From Nocardia puris (GTDB lineage Bacteria > Actinomycetota > Actinomycetes > Mycobacteriales > Mycobacteriaceae), in NCBI RefSeq assembly GCF_003315035.1, contig NZ_QNRE01000003.1:248001-312000 (forward strand): a stretch of DNA of 64,000 bases, written 5' to 3'. Positions within the stretch are counted from its first letter, which is position 1, and every line of letters begins with the position of its first letter. The notes beneath the pieces are model-generated. The model saw only the letters and a list, made by a program, of their open reading frames with translations, was not told where the DNA came from and did no database searches. Below are positions 63,668-64,000 of this stretch, piece by piece. The translations under genes were made by a program, and so were the position numbers.

Positions 63668-64000
63668 GTGCGGATAGATGATGCTGCCTGGCAGGTGATT
63701 CTCGGCGCCGCCAGCGTTCCGGGGCAGCCTCCGACGACGCCGAACGAAATTCTCCGGCACTTCGGCGTCGAGGACGGGAAGCGACTCGGGCTCGACCTGA
63801 TGGAAAGCGCTGCGGCGCGGCGTGATCCCGACGATCTCGAAGCGGCCATGATCGTGGCGAGTCTCTTCGGGATCGATGCGGACCACGTCGAGATCTATCT
63901 CCGGCTGGCGACGGAAAATTGGCATCGAGCGCAGGAGAGCATCACGTTCCAGCTGGGCCTGTTCGGCGATCCCCGCGCGGTCGACGTGCTGCTCCGGCTG
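63668..64000 (+). CDS. HEAT-repeat-like protein, 3' end outside window
   Basis: The frame is open from GTG 63668 to the last base (111 codons). GAGGG lies five bases before the GTG; ATG 63653 is an alternative start. The product has helical pairs reminiscent of HEAT repeats (DPDDLEAAMIVASLFG then DPRAVDVLLRL at the edge). Such proteins mediate protein binding. Its full length and function cannot be judged from this fragment. Confidence 0.65.
   Translation, partial: MRIDDAAWQVILGAASVPGQPPTTPNEILRHFGVEDGKRLGLDLMESAAARRDPDDLEAAMIVASLFGIDADHVEIYLRLATENWHRAQESITFQLGLFGDPRAVDVLLRL

Noticed and set aside
63332..63925. Minus-strand open frame of 197 codons near the right edge
   Set aside because: It lies opposite the HEAT-like frame, has no ribosome site and reads as low-complexity Arg/Pro/Ser.

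Overview
The window is a high-GC actinobacterial chromosome segment, most likely from Nocardia or a close mycolic-acid-producing relative. The evidence is the extreme G/C third-position bias, a one-polypeptide mycobacterial-type Kgd, type VII (ESX) secretion accessory genes with two EspG-family chaperones, a FadD15-like acyl-CoA synthetase, lipoproteins, and frequent GTG/TTG starts with ATGA/GTGA overlaps. No rRNA, tRNA, CRISPR array or insertion sequence was recognised.

Layout. 0-6.2 kb: end of an exported Thr/Pro-rich protein, two paired acyl-CoA dehydrogenases, an exported protein, an epoxide hydrolase and a divergent WYL regulator with inverted repeats between them. 6.3-11.7 kb: a minus-strand peptide/nickel-type ABC uptake operon headed by a cobalamin riboswitch. 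Its binding-protein gene has an in-frame amber codon, and one permease and both ATPases are fused into one chain. 11.9-15.4 kb: a lipase-like hydrolase, then a three-gene ESX substrate/chaperone module. 15.4-28.8 kb: gamma-carbonic anhydrase, phosphoribosyltransferase, nitrilase, DeaD helicase, a very degenerate RecB/DNA2-like protein, a PLP enzyme, a phosphatase, a truncated adenylating enzyme, an enoyl-CoA hydratase and a GST-like reductase. 28.9-35.8 kb: an ABC-2 transporter, a coiled-coil protein built from an exact 21-bp repeat array, and a single-chain ABC exporter. 36-39.8 kb: kgd, preceded by a possible leader ORF. 39.9-45.8 kb: TetR regulator divergent from a monooxygenase-SDR-esterase operon, then fadD15. 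45.8-46.5 kb: two abutting, truncated, head-to-head gene remnants. 46.5-48.7 kb: PadR-controlled drug exporter. 48.9-53.4 kb: ProXVWZ-type osmoprotectant transporter plus a divergent second binding protein. 53.5-59.9 kb: malic enzyme, a fumarate-reductase-like flavoprotein, PHP phosphoesterase, VapBC with a perfect palindromic operator, and CorA. 59.9-63.1 kb: a second ESX module on the minus strand in the same gene order as the first, with a DUF3558-like lipoprotein. The right edge cuts a HEAT-like gene.

How the genes work together. The BVMO-like monooxygenase, short-chain dehydrogenase, esterase and acyl-CoA ligase could form a subterminal alcohol/ketone oxidation route (alcohol to ketone to ester to acid to acyl-CoA), near the central-carbon enzyme Kgd. 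The two ESX modules each encode a small helical protein, a larger proline-rich substrate and an EspG chaperone, so they look like paralogous secretion cassettes served by an ESX machine outside this window. The least expected elements are the B12-riboswitch transporter with its amber codon and triple fusion, the RecB/DNA2-like protein with lost catalytic motifs, and the double-truncation scar at 46.04 kb.
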